A stretch of 64,000 nucleotides of DNA, from the NCBI GenBank assembly GCA_963741385.1, contig CAVUHO010000010.1:1116001-1180000 (forward strand), in the 5' to 3' direction. The translations under genes and the position numbers were made by a program. Shown here in pieces: positions 49,636-58,236 of the stretch; within the stretch, counting starts at the first letter, position 1; every line of letters begins with the position of its first letter. A model generated the notes under the pieces. The model worked only from the letters and a program-made list of their open reading frames with translations. It was not told the origin of the DNA and did no database searches. The stretch comes from Sulfomarinibacter sp963741385. GTDB lineage: Bacteria; Acidobacteriota; Thermoanaerobaculia; Thermoanaerobaculales; Sulfomarinibacteraceae.

Positions 49636-50619
49636 ATGGAATCACGACCTGCAGACATTCGAATCGACCGCGCGGCGGCGCGTCTTGGCGAGATCCAACG
49701 GGCGGTGTCCGAAGTCGTTGTCGGACAGGATCGGCTGGTGGAATCGTTGCTGGTCGCCATGCTGTGCCGCGGCCACGTTCTGCTCGAGGGCGTGCCGGGT
49801 CTCGCGAAGACCCTCACGGTGCGGACCCTCGCCGGCGTCATCGGCGGCCAGTTCCAAAGGCTCCAGTTCACACCCGATCTGCTGCCGGCGGACGTGACGG
49901 GGACTCAGATCTTCGATCCGCGGACCTCGCAGTTCGTGCCCCACCGTGGACCGGTGTTCTGCAACCTGGTGCTTGCCGACGAAATCAACCGCGCCCCGGC
50001 CAAGGTCCAGTCGGCACTCCTCGAGGCGATGGAGGAGCGGCAGGTGACCATCGGCGACACCACCTACCAACTGCCGGAACCGTTCGTGGTGCTGGCCACC
50101 CAGAACCCCATCGAGCAGGAGGGGACCTACCCGCTGCCCGAGGCGCAGCTCGACCGTTTTCTGTTCAAGGTGTTGGTGGGCTACCCGGCGCCCGAGGACG
50201 AACGCCGGGTTCTCGAGTACCACCTGGCCGCGTCGTTTCCCACCCCACAGCGGCTGAGTTCGGTCGAGGAACTGGCCGAGCTCGAGGCGGTGGTGCGCGA
50301 GGTCTACCTCGACGAGCGGATCCGCGGCTACATCGTGGCTCTGGTGACCGCGACCCGCCGCCCGGACCAGGTGGGCCTCGGTGATCTCGTGCCGCTGCTC
50401 GCTTTCGGCGCCTCGCCTCGCGCTTCGATCGCGCTCGCCGTGGGCTCGCGCGCCCTCGCCCTGGTCCGCGGCCGTTCCTTTGTGTCGCCCGAGGACGTCA
50501 AGGAGCTGGCGCCGGCCGTCCTGCGCCACCGGCTGGTGCTCACCTACGAGGCCGAGGCCGAAGGGGCGACGGTGGAAGAGATCATCGACCGCATCCTGCT
50601 CGCGGTGGAAGTTCCGTGA
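49636..50619 (+). CDS. MoxR-family AAA ATPase
   Basis: The 327-residue chaperone-like ATPase has a Walker A motif (GVPGLAKT), Walker B (LADEIN), LEAMEERQVTIG and the sensor region NPIEQEGTYPLPEAQLDRFLF, all typical of MoxR. In Bat operons it is thought to help mature VWA-domain proteins. It is the first gene of the moxR-DUF58-Bat operon, with a sigma-54-like site upstream. Confidence 0.95.
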   Translation: MESRPADIRIDRAAARLGEIQRAVSEVVVGQDRLVESLLVAMLCRGHVLLEGVPGLAKTLTVRTLAGVIGGQFQRLQFTPDLLPADVTGTQIFDPRTSQFVPHRGPVFCNLVLADEINRAPAKVQSALLEAMEERQVTIGDTTYQLPEPFVVLATQNPIEQEGTYPLPEAQLDRFLFKVLVGYPAPEDERRVLEYHLAASFPTPQRLSSVEELAELEAVVREVYLDERIRGYIVALVTATRRPDQVGLGDLVPLLAFGASPRASIALAVGSRALALVRGRSFVSPEDVKELAPAVLRHRLVLTYEAEAEGATVEEIIDRILLAVEVP

Positions 50620-50648
50620 TCCGTCGCGGCAGCCAGGTGGTGTGAGGC

Positions 50649-51476
50649 ATGCGTTTCAATTTTCCCACCTACCTCGGCCGACCGCGGCCGGTGGCGCCGG
50701 TTCGCGAGGCGGGTGCGGAGCTGCGCGCCCAGGTGCGTCGTCTCGAGATCCGCGCCCGGCAGGCCATGGAATCGGGTCTCGCGGGTCAGTACCAGAGCGC
50801 GTTCCGGGGTCTCGGGCTCGAGTTCGAAGAGGTTCGCGAGTACCGGCCGGGTGACGACATCCGCACCATCGACTGGAATGTCACCGCGCGCACCGGTTTT
50901 CTGCACGTCAAACGCTACCGCGAGGAGCGCGATCTCAACGTGTTGTTGCTCGTCGATCTGTCGGCGTCGACCCGCTTCGGGTCGGGTGTGATGACGGTGC
51001 ACGACCTCATCACCGAGGTGGCCGGTCTTTTTGCCCTCGCCGCGGCCCGGCGCGACCGCATCGGGGCCGTGTTGTTTGACGATGGCCTGCGCAAGGTGAT
51101 CCCACCGCGACTCGGTTGGAGACACGGCCTGCGGGTGGTGCGCGAGGTGCTGGCTTCCGAACCGGGAGGCGAGGGCACCGCCATCGGCGAGGCCATCCGC
51201 GCCGCGGGACGCCTCTTGCGGAGACGGGGAGTGGTCATCGCCCTGGTCGACCAGACCTGTGAGTTGCCGCGCCGCGAGTTGGTGGCGCTGTCCGGACGCC
51301 ACGAGGTGGTGGTGGTGCGTGTCGGGGACAATTTGCTCAAGGATGGGCTGGCCGGGACGGATCTCCCGGTGGTGGATCCCGAAGGCGAGCCGCCGCGGGC
51401 TCATCGGCGGGCCGGGCGCGGTACGCCGGGAGCCGGTGGCTTCGGGGATCGACCTCGTCGAGCTCCACACGGGTGA
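50649..51476 (+). CDS. DUF58 protein, C-terminus frameshifted
   Basis: The product follows MoxR in nearly all Bat operons. It has LEFEEVREYRPGDDIRTIDWN, LLVDLSAST with a VWA-like fold and LRRRGVVIALVDQTCELPRRELVAL. From about 51395 this frame turns to nonsense (PRAHRRAGRGTPGAGG). The next frame carries the expected end (GLIGGPGAVRREPV, SGIDLVELHTGEDYLPTVRAML) to a stop at 51538-51540. One extra base in the CCGCCGCGGG stretch explains it. The true gene is therefore probably 50649-51540. Confidence 0.85.
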   Translation: MRFNFPTYLGRPRPVAPVREAGAELRAQVRRLEIRARQAMESGLAGQYQSAFRGLGLEFEEVREYRPGDDIRTIDWNVTARTGFLHVKRYREERDLNVLLLVDLSASTRFGSGVMTVHDLITEVAGLFALAAARRDRIGAVLFDDGLRKVIPPRLGWRHGLRVVREVLASEPGGEGTAIGEAIRAAGRLLRRRGVVIALVDQTCELPRRELVALSGRHEVVVVRVGDNLLKDGLAGTDLPVVDPEGEPPRAHRRAGRGTPGAGGFGDRPRRAPHG

Positions 51477-51526
51477 GGACTACCTGCCGACGGTGCGGGC
51501 GATGCTCGAGAAGAGGGAGCGGCGTC

Positions 51527-52471
51527 GTGCGCTCCATTGATGTGATCCTGGCGACCGGGTTGCTGTGCCTCGCAGCCGGCTTGGCCGCTGCAGCGGGCCC
51601 TGCCACCCTCGAGGTGATGGTGCCCGGCACTCCGGTCCGGGTCGGCGACCGGGTGCCGGTTCGGGTGATGGCGCGGGGCGGCGATGATCTCCTCTGGGGT
51701 GAGCTGCGGGTTGCCGTCGAACCGGATGGGCCCTGGGCCCTGGTCGAGGCCCCGCATGAGATCGAGGGCACGCGGCCGCCGGTGTGGGAGATGGTTCTGG
51801 CCCCGATGAAGCTCGCCGAGCTCGATCTGCCCCGGCTCACGGCGACGGTGCGGGATGCCGAAGGCGCAGTCGGCGAGGTCACGGCCGCTGCACCGCAGAA
51901 GGTCGTGGTGAGTTCGGTGCTTCCGGAGGGTGAAGAGGTCGAGCCCGTTCCGCTGCGGGACCCGGTCGGTGTCAGCGGCTTTCCATGGGAGTGGGTGCTG
52001 CCGTTGGCGGTGCCGGTGCTGGCGGTGGCGGCCGTTGTCGCCCTGTGGAGCCGTCGCCGGCGCGCGGTGAGCCATCTGCGGGAGGCCCTGGCGCTGGCGC
52101 CGCTTGACGAGTTCGAGGCGCTGCTCGACCGGCTCGGAGAAAAACTGGGCCGCGAGCCGGCGGAGGGCGTGTGCGACCGCCTTGCGGCGGGGATGCGCCG
52201 CTACCTGGAACGGCAGAGCAACCAACCTGCCGGTGAAATGACGTCTTTCGAGCTGCGCCTCATGGCGCGGCGGCTCGGGTGGTCCGATACCGTTCGGCGC
52301 GGCCTCCAGGAGGTCATGGCGGTTGCCGACAGCGTGCGTTTCGGCCGGCTCGCCACCGACGAGGCGCGGCTGCGGGGGATGGTGGGTCTCGCCCGTGATA
52401 TCGCCCGCGATCTCGATCGCCAGCTGGCCTTGCAGGCGGAGGCCGCTGCGGCCGCAGAGGTGGCGGGATGA
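51527..52471 (+). CDS. Membrane protein of Bat operon (DUF4381-like)
   Basis: The 314-residue protein starts VRSIDVILATGLLCLAAGLAAAAGP (signal-like), has a beta-rich outside domain, one transmembrane segment (WVLPLAVPVLAVAAVVALW at ~155-173) and a cytoplasmic helical C-terminus. The GTG at 51527 follows GAGGGAG and overlaps the end of the DUF58 gene. Similar small proteins lie at this position in many Bat clusters; family assignment is moderate. The stop overlaps the next gene start (ATGA). Confidence 0.75.
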   Translation: MRSIDVILATGLLCLAAGLAAAAGPATLEVMVPGTPVRVGDRVPVRVMARGGDDLLWGELRVAVEPDGPWALVEAPHEIEGTRPPVWEMVLAPMKLAELDLPRLTATVRDAEGAVGEVTAAAPQKVVVSSVLPEGEEVEPVPLRDPVGVSGFPWEWVLPLAVPVLAVAAVVALWSRRRRAVSHLREALALAPLDEFEALLDRLGEKLGREPAEGVCDRLAAGMRRYLERQSNQPAGEMTSFELRLMARRLGWSDTVRRGLQEVMAVADSVRFGRLATDEARLRGMVGLARDIARDLDRQLALQAEAAAAAEVAG

Positions 52472-53466
52472 TCCGGTTGGCGGCCCCCGCGTGGCTCGCC
52501 CTCGCCGGGCTTGGGATTCTCACAGTGACCTTGTGGGTGCTCCGGCGCCGCTGGCAGCGCTACCCCTTTCCGTTCGGCGCGCGGGTGGTGGCGAGCACGC
52601 GCCGTCTGCCGTCGTTTACGGCGATCGCGGGTGTCCTCGCCGGACTGGCCTTCGTACCGTTGTCGGTGTCCCTGGCGCGGCCGCAGGAGGTTCTGGCGCG
52701 GAACCTCGAGCACGCCGAGGGCGTCGACATGGTGATCGCCCTCGACGTTTCGGGTTCGATGGCGGCGCTCGACTTTCAACCGACCGACCGGCTCGGGGTT
52801 GCCAAGGAGATGATCGCCGAATTTATCGCCGGCCGTCCGCACGATCGGATCGGTCTGGTGATTTTTGCAGGGGCCGCGGTGACGATCTGTCCCGTGACCC
52901 TCGATCACGATGTGGCCCTCCACCTCCTCGATCAGGTGCAGCTCCACTCCCTCCCCGACGGGACCGCCATCGGTCTCGGAATGGGCACCGCCGTCAACCG
53001 GCTGCGAACCTCGACCGCCGATTCCAAGGTGGTGGTGTTGGTCACCGACGGGTCCAACAACGCCGGTCAGCTCGACCCGGGCACCGCCGCAGAGCTGGCG
53101 TCCGCCGAGGGCATCACGGTTCACACGGTGCTGGTGGGTCGGGGAGGCGAGGTGCCGATTCCGGTGCGTCTCCGCGATCCGCGCAGCGGACGCGAATACT
53201 CGCAGGTCCAGAACGTCGAGGTCGAGATCAACCCCGAGCTGCTGGCGGAGATCGCCCGCACCACCGGCGGCACCTCGTTCCGGGCGCGCGACGCCGAGGC
53301 GCTGGAGGAGGTGTTTGAGGAAATCGACCGCATGGAGACGACGGTCTTCACATCGACCCGCCTGGTGCGCTACCGCGAGGAGTTCGAGCCGTGGGCCTGG
53401 GCGGCTCTCGCGCTGCTCCTGGTTGGGACCGTGCTCGAAGGGGCGGCGGGGAGGATGCCGTGGTGA
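52468..53466 (+). CDS. batA: BatA-like VWA membrane protein
   Basis: The 332-residue protein has an N-terminal pair of transmembrane segments, a VWA domain with VIALDVSGSMAALD (metal site DxSGS), a threonine region (DGTAIGLGMGTAVNRL) and VVVLVTDGSNNAGQ, and a C-terminal membrane helix (WAWAALALLLVGTVLEG). BatA proteins are inner-membrane VWA proteins linked to stress tolerance. ATG overlaps the preceding stop. Confidence 0.9.
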   Translation: MIRLAAPAWLALAGLGILTVTLWVLRRRWQRYPFPFGARVVASTRRLPSFTAIAGVLAGLAFVPLSVSLARPQEVLARNLEHAEGVDMVIALDVSGSMAALDFQPTDRLGVAKEMIAEFIAGRPHDRIGLVIFAGAAVTICPVTLDHDVALHLLDQVQLHSLPDGTAIGLGMGTAVNRLRTSTADSKVVVLVTDGSNNAGQLDPGTAAELASAEGITVHTVLVGRGGEVPIPVRLRDPRSGREYSQVQNVEVEINPELLAEIARTTGGTSFRARDAEALEEVFEEIDRMETTVFTSTRLVRYREEFEPWAWAALALLLVGTVLEGAAGRMPW

Positions 53467-55244
53467 CGTTTGCTGAACCCTCCCGTCTGGCGCTGCTGGT
53501 GCTCCCGGCAATTGCCTCGGTGCTCGCCGTGTATCGACACCGGCGGCGCTGGGCGCAACAGCGGCGGTTGGCGTCCCCGGGCGTCTGGGTCCGGCTGCTC
53601 GGTGGCGTTCCGGCAACCGGATTGGCGCGTCTCCTCATGTGGTGCGGCGCCGCGGCGTTGATCGCGCTGGCGCTCGCCAGACCGCAGTGGGGCGAGCAAC
53701 CGAACGAAGAGTCGGTGCGGACGCGGGATCTGGTAGTGGCCCTGGACGTGTCCGAGTCCATGCGCTGTGAGGACGTGCGTCCTTCACGTCTGAACCGCAG
53801 TATCGAGACCCTGCTGCGGCTGCTGCCGCAGCTCGAGGGCAACCGAGTGGCCGTCGTCGTCTTTTCCGGCGATGCCTACCCACTGGTGCCTTTGACCACC
53901 GATCTCGCGGCTGTGGGGGTCTTTCTCGAAGGCGTCGAGGCCGGGATGGTGGCTCTGCCCGGCTCCAACCTGGAGAGGGCCGTGGACGCTGCGCTCGAGT
54001 TGTTGCCGGACGAGGGCGAGGGGAGGGTCCTGATGCTGTTCTCCGACGGTGAGAACCTGCAGGGCGACGTGGACGCGGCCACCGCAGCCCTCAAGACTGC
54101 CGGGGTCGGTCTGGTGGGTCTGGTGGCGGGTACCGAACGCGGAGGCCCGATCCCCGAGGTGGACCAGAATGGCGGGGTCCACTACAAGCGCGATGCCGGC
54201 GGTCAACCGGTCGTGACCCGGGCCCACCCCGAGGTTCTCCAGGCGATTGCCGATCAACTGGACGGCGAGGTGGTGAGCCTTTCGGACACCGACGTGGTGC
54301 GCGAGGTCGCGACCGCCATCGACAAGGTTCGCACCCGCGAGGTGACCGAGACGCAGACCGTCCGGCGCATCGAGCGGTTTCCGGTCTTTCTGGCGGCGGC
54401 GGCGGCGCTCCTGTTCCTCGGCTTCGCCCTGTCGCCGTGGCGGCGCCTGGCGGTCGCTGCGCTGGTGCTGGCGATCGCGGCCCCGGGAGTCGCCACGGCA
54501 CAGTCTGTTGTGCCGGCCAAATCGGCCCCCGTCGCGCAGGCGCCGGCGGCAACCGACGCCGCCGACGAAGCGCCGCTGCCGAAGGCCTCGTGGTGGCAGC
54601 GGTTGATCCCGGGCGGCGACCGGCGTCTGGCGCGCAGCGGCGTCGCAAAGTGGAGTGTCGGTGACAAGGAGGGAGCGACGGCCGCGTTTTCCGGCGCCGC
54701 CGATCTTAAACCCGAGGCGCCGGACCGGCTGTACGACCTCGGCACGTCGCTGGCGGCCACCGGGCGGCTCGACGCCGCCCAACCGCTGCTTGAAAAGGCG
54801 TCCGAGGGCGGCGCGCCCGACGCCGCCTTCAACTCGGGCACGGCGGCGCTCGAAAAGTCGGAGGTGGAATCGGCGCTCGAGTGGCTCGGACGCGCGATGA
54901 TCGCGAACCCGGACGACCTCGAGGCCAAACACAACTACGAGTTGGCGCTGAAGATGTTCGAGGAGCAGCAGAAACAGCAGCAGCAGGACCAAGAGCAGGA
55001 GCAACAGCAGGACCAGGAGCAGCAGGAAGACAACGACCAGGAGAAAGATCAGGATCAGCAGGAGAAAAGCGACCAGCAGCAGCCGACCCCGACCCCGTCT
55101 CCCGGTCAGCAGGGCGCGGCGCCGACCCCGACGCCGAACCCCAACCAGGCCCTGTTTGCCGCCCTCGACCGCGCCGAGGCCGATGCCCGCGATGCCATGC
55201 GATCGCCGACCCCACAGGCGGGCAAGGTCGAGAAGGACTGGTAG
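53463..55244 (+). CDS. BatB/BatC fusion: VWA plus TPR plus Gln-rich tail
   Basis: The 593-residue protein has an N-terminal VWA (VVALDVSESMRCEDV and VLMLFSDGENLQGD) between transmembrane helices (LIALALAR and FLAAAAALLFLGFAL at ~305-320). A hydrophobic stretch and a TPR region follow (KWSVGDKEGATAAFSGAADLKP, LYDLGTSLAATGRLDAAQ). Then come a Gln/Glu/Asp-rich low-complexity tract (QQKQQQQDQEQEQQ) and a PTPTPNP segment. This combines BatB and BatC, normally two genes. GTG 53460 or 53463 is the start, overlapping batA. Confidence 0.85.
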   Translation: MTFAEPSRLALLVLPAIASVLAVYRHRRRWAQQRRLASPGVWVRLLGGVPATGLARLLMWCGAAALIALALARPQWGEQPNEESVRTRDLVVALDVSESMRCEDVRPSRLNRSIETLLRLLPQLEGNRVAVVVFSGDAYPLVPLTTDLAAVGVFLEGVEAGMVALPGSNLERAVDAALELLPDEGEGRVLMLFSDGENLQGDVDAATAALKTAGVGLVGLVAGTERGGPIPEVDQNGGVHYKRDAGGQPVVTRAHPEVLQAIADQLDGEVVSLSDTDVVREVATAIDKVRTREVTETQTVRRIERFPVFLAAAAALLFLGFALSPWRRLAVAALVLAIAAPGVATAQSVVPAKSAPVAQAPAATDAADEAPLPKASWWQRLIPGGDRRLARSGVAKWSVGDKEGATAAFSGAADLKPEAPDRLYDLGTSLAATGRLDAAQPLLEKASEGGAPDAAFNSGTAALEKSEVESALEWLGRAMIANPDDLEAKHNYELALKMFEEQQKQQQQDQEQEQQQDQEQQEDNDQEKDQDQQEKSDQQQPTPTPSPGQQGAAPTPTPNPNQALFAALDRAEADARDAMRSPTPQAGKVEKDW

Positions 55245-56899
55245 TGACCGCCTCTCGTCTGTTGTTTTTGTTGGTGGCCGCTGCCGCAGTGGCGTCGGCC
55301 GCCGACCCGAGCCTCGAGGTGACGCTCCAACCCCGCCGCTTCGGCATCGAGGACGCGGCCAGGTTGGAGATCCGTGTGCTCGAGCCGAGCGGCACCCCGG
55401 TGGTGGATCTCGGCGCCCTCACCAATCTCCGGGTCGCGGGCGGGCCGTCGACGGGCACCGAGTTCTCGTGGATCAACGGCGCCGCCACCCGGGCCACCAC
55501 CTTCACCTACGTCGTACAGGGGGTCGAGGTCGGTGCGGCTTCCGTTGGACCGGTGACGGTGCGTCTCGGGAGTGTTGACCTGCGTTCTGAGGTGATCGCC
55601 GCAGAGGTGGTTCCGGGAAGCGTGGTGCCGCAGCAGCCGGTGGGTCGGCGATCGATATTCCCATCGGATCCGTTTCCCGACCTCGTGCAGAGGCGGCAGC
55701 CCACCCAGTCGGCGCGGGTCGAGCTGCGACAAGTGCTCGACCGAAACCGGATCGTCATCGGTCAGCCGGTGGTCGCTCAGGTGGTGTTGGACACCACCGC
55801 CGGTGGAGTTGACGGGTTCGAGTGGATCGACGCGCCGTCCTACCCCGGCTGGTGGGCGCAGCGGGTGGAACCGCCGGAGAGGATCACCGGCGAGGTCGTG
55901 GATGTCGAAGGCGTCCGCTACAACCGGTTCGTGGTCGCGCGGCACGTTCTGATGCCGCTGAAGACCGGGTCGCTGGTGGTGCCGGCGGTCGGAGCGCGGA
56001 TCGGGTTTCGGTCTGCGAGCCTGTTTGCCCCGCAGCAGGTGGTGGAGAGGACCAGCAGCCAGCAGGTGGTGGAAGTGGCGCCGAGACCGAAAGCCCCGGC
56101 GGGCTTCTCGGGCGCCGTCGGCGATCTCCGGTACAAGGCCAGCCTTCGTCCTGAACGGGTCGCTTTCGGTGAGTCGGCGGTGCTGTCGATCGAGCTCGAG
56201 GGCAGCGGCAATCTTCCCCTGGTCGAGGCGCCCGCCCTGTGGCCGCCGTGCGCCCAATGCGAGAGCTATCCGCCCGAGGAGGAGAGTTCGGTCACGGTCG
56301 ATGATCGTGGCATCCACGGGACGCGAGTCTGGCGAATGACCCTGGTACCCCGCAGTGCCGGCGAACTCGAGCTGGCGACGGTGGAGCTCGCGGTCTTCGA
56401 CCCGGCTGCAGGAGAATATCGCAAACAGGTTCTGGGTCCGATGAAATTGGTGGTGGACGCCCCGCCGGCTACGCCGATCCCTGCTGCTGAGCCCTCGCTG
56501 GAAGCAGCAGGTGAGGGAACACGTCCGCGCGCCGCGGACGACCCCGCGGAAGGTCCGGGGGTGGAACCGCCGCCGTGGTTGTGGCTCATCGGCGCCCTGA
56601 CCGTGGGTCTGCTGGTGGGTGGGGTGGTGACCCTCCTCGTGGCGCGGCGCCGCCACGTGGTGCTGCCGCTGCGGCAAAACGGAGAGAGTCCGGCCGAACG
56701 TGCGCGCCAACTGCAGGTGGCCCTGGAACAGTGGTGGCTCGTCGCGCGGGCAAAGGCCAGGGGCGAGGCGCTGCAGGACGAGGTGCAGGCGCTGCGGCGG
56801 GAGCTCGAGGCGGTGCGTTTCGCGCCCGGCCGAGCCGACCACTCCCAGACCGTGCGCGACCTCGAAGACCGCGTGCGGAGCCTGATGCGACGTGCGTGA
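55244..56899 (+). CDS. batD: BatD-like oxygen-tolerance family membrane protein
   Basis: The 551-residue protein begins with a signal peptide (LLFLLVAAAAVASA), has repeated Ig-like beta domains (VTLQPRRFGIEDAARLEIRV, YKASLRPERVAFGESAVLSIEL, MPLKTGSLVVPAV), and a C-terminal transmembrane segment (WLIGALTVGLLVGGVVTLLV) with a coiled cytoplasmic tail. This is the BatD layout. The GTG start overlaps the preceding stop (TAGTG). It is the last gene of the Bat operon. Confidence 0.85.
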   Translation: MTASRLLFLLVAAAAVASAADPSLEVTLQPRRFGIEDAARLEIRVLEPSGTPVVDLGALTNLRVAGGPSTGTEFSWINGAATRATTFTYVVQGVEVGAASVGPVTVRLGSVDLRSEVIAAEVVPGSVVPQQPVGRRSIFPSDPFPDLVQRRQPTQSARVELRQVLDRNRIVIGQPVVAQVVLDTTAGGVDGFEWIDAPSYPGWWAQRVEPPERITGEVVDVEGVRYNRFVVARHVLMPLKTGSLVVPAVGARIGFRSASLFAPQQVVERTSSQQVVEVAPRPKAPAGFSGAVGDLRYKASLRPERVAFGESAVLSIELEGSGNLPLVEAPALWPPCAQCESYPPEEESSVTVDDRGIHGTRVWRMTLVPRSAGELELATVELAVFDPAAGEYRKQVLGPMKLVVDAPPATPIPAAEPSLEAAGEGTRPRAADDPAEGPGVEPPPWLWLIGALTVGLLVGGVVTLLVARRRHVVLPLRQNGESPAERARQLQVALEQWWLVARAKARGEALQDEVQALRRELEAVRFAPGRADHSQTVRDLEDRVRSLMRRA

Positions 56900-56911
56900 T
56901 ACCATTATTCG

Positions 56912-58024
56912 ATGGGCCCACCAGAGGTCTTCAGCCTGCCCGTCGGCGATCTCGAGCCCTTTCTCGACCGCAAACGGTACTCGGCGTTTGCCATGTCGCA
57001 GCTGCAGCTGCCGTCCTTCCTCGGCGAGGTCCTGAGAAAAGCCAACGATTTCGTGCCGTCGGTGGCGGGTTCGATCCTCATGGACAGACCAGTCGAGCGC
57101 GGGGACACGCCGGCCGACACCAACCTCTACTTCGTGGCGGCTTTCGGCCCGTCGGCGTCCGCCCTGCTCGGCAAGAACCTGCGCGCCGACCGCGGGGTGG
57201 TGGGTCATGTCTACCGGACCGGCGAGCCCTATCTGATGGCCGACCCCGAGTCAGACCCCAACTTCTATCCCAAGTTCGACGAGGATCACGAGTTCCGGAC
57301 CATGGGAGTGGTTGCCGTGCCGGTCCGGATCGAACGTGCCGTGTGCGGTGTGTTGGAACTTCTCAATCGGTCGGACGGTCAGTCCTACACCGCGCGCAAC
57401 ATGCAGATGCTCGAGATCTTCGCGCGCTACACTTCGATCTCGATTGAGAATCTGCTCGATGCGCAGCGCGCGACCGAGATGGCGCGTCGCGACGATCTCA
57501 CCGGGTTGTACAACGATCGCTTCTTCCACCACCGTTTGAGCGAGGACCTGATCCGCGCCGACGTCACCCGGTCGACGGTGGCGCTGCTCTTTCTCGACAT
57601 CGACAACTTCAAGAGCGTCAACGACACCCACGGCCACCTGGCCGGGTCGCAGGTGCTCAAGGAGTTCGGCTACCTGTTGGCCACCACCGTGACCGCCGAG
57701 GGCGCGACCCTGGCCCGCTACGGAGGCGATGAGTTCGTGATCATTCTCCCCGACCACGACCTCGAGATGGCGTGTGCGGTCGGCACTGCGATTCAGAGAG
57801 CGCTGTCCGAGACCCGGTTCCTGCAGGGCAACTTCTCGTGGTCGGAAGGGCCGGTGTACTGGCGTCAGCCGCTCACCACTTCGATCGGGGTCGCGGTGTA
57901 TCCACACCACCTGCCGCGTCAGGGCACCACGGATATGAAAAAGAACCTGCTCCTTCGAGCCGCCGATCTTGCCATGTACCGCGGCAAGGAGAACGGCAAG
58001 GATCAGATTCGCATCGCCGACTGA
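56912..58024 (+). CDS. GAF-GGDEF diguanylate cyclase
   Basis: The 370-residue protein has a GAF domain (~residues 30-185, RGVVGHVYRTGEPYLMADPE) and a GGDEF domain (~195-365) with RYGGDEFVIILPDH, so the catalytic site is intact. It would make cyclic di-GMP from GTP. DDLTGLYNDRFFHHRL marks the domain start. No inhibitory RxxD motif stands out. It has no good ribosome-binding site. Cyclic di-GMP often controls pili and surface proteins, which fits the region. Confidence 0.92.
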   Translation: MGPPEVFSLPVGDLEPFLDRKRYSAFAMSQLQLPSFLGEVLRKANDFVPSVAGSILMDRPVERGDTPADTNLYFVAAFGPSASALLGKNLRADRGVVGHVYRTGEPYLMADPESDPNFYPKFDEDHEFRTMGVVAVPVRIERAVCGVLELLNRSDGQSYTARNMQMLEIFARYTSISIENLLDAQRATEMARRDDLTGLYNDRFFHHRLSEDLIRADVTRSTVALLFLDIDNFKSVNDTHGHLAGSQVLKEFGYLLATTVTAEGATLARYGGDEFVIILPDHDLEMACAVGTAIQRALSETRFLQGNFSWSEGPVYWRQPLTTSIGVAVYPHHLPRQGTTDMKKNLLLRAADLAMYRGKENGKDQIRIAD

Positions 58025-58163
58025 CGGATGCCAAAATGGCAGGTTCGGACGGTGATTCACAGGGTGGGCGTGCTCTCGATTCGCAACATCCTGCAATAAA
58101 ACGGCGCGAATCGAGATTGAATGGGGTGGCACGCGGCGCCGTTCCCCGATTCGGGTGGTTTTG

Positions 58164-58183
58164 AGTTGGCAAGCTTTTTGCTT
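58164..58183 (+). promoter_or_regulatory. Sigma-54-type promoter before htrA
   Basis: TGGCAA-GCTTT-TTGC (58167-58181) matches the -24/-12 consensus with GG and GC 12 bases apart. It lies 55 bases before the ATG at 58237. The site also has partial dyad symmetry (GGCAAGC-TTTTT-GCTTGG), so a hairpin is the alternative reading. Confidence 0.5.
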
Positions 58184-58236
58184 GGCCAACCACGCACAGT
58201 CGGTACGTGTGGCGTGCCGGCATTGGAGGTTGCAAC

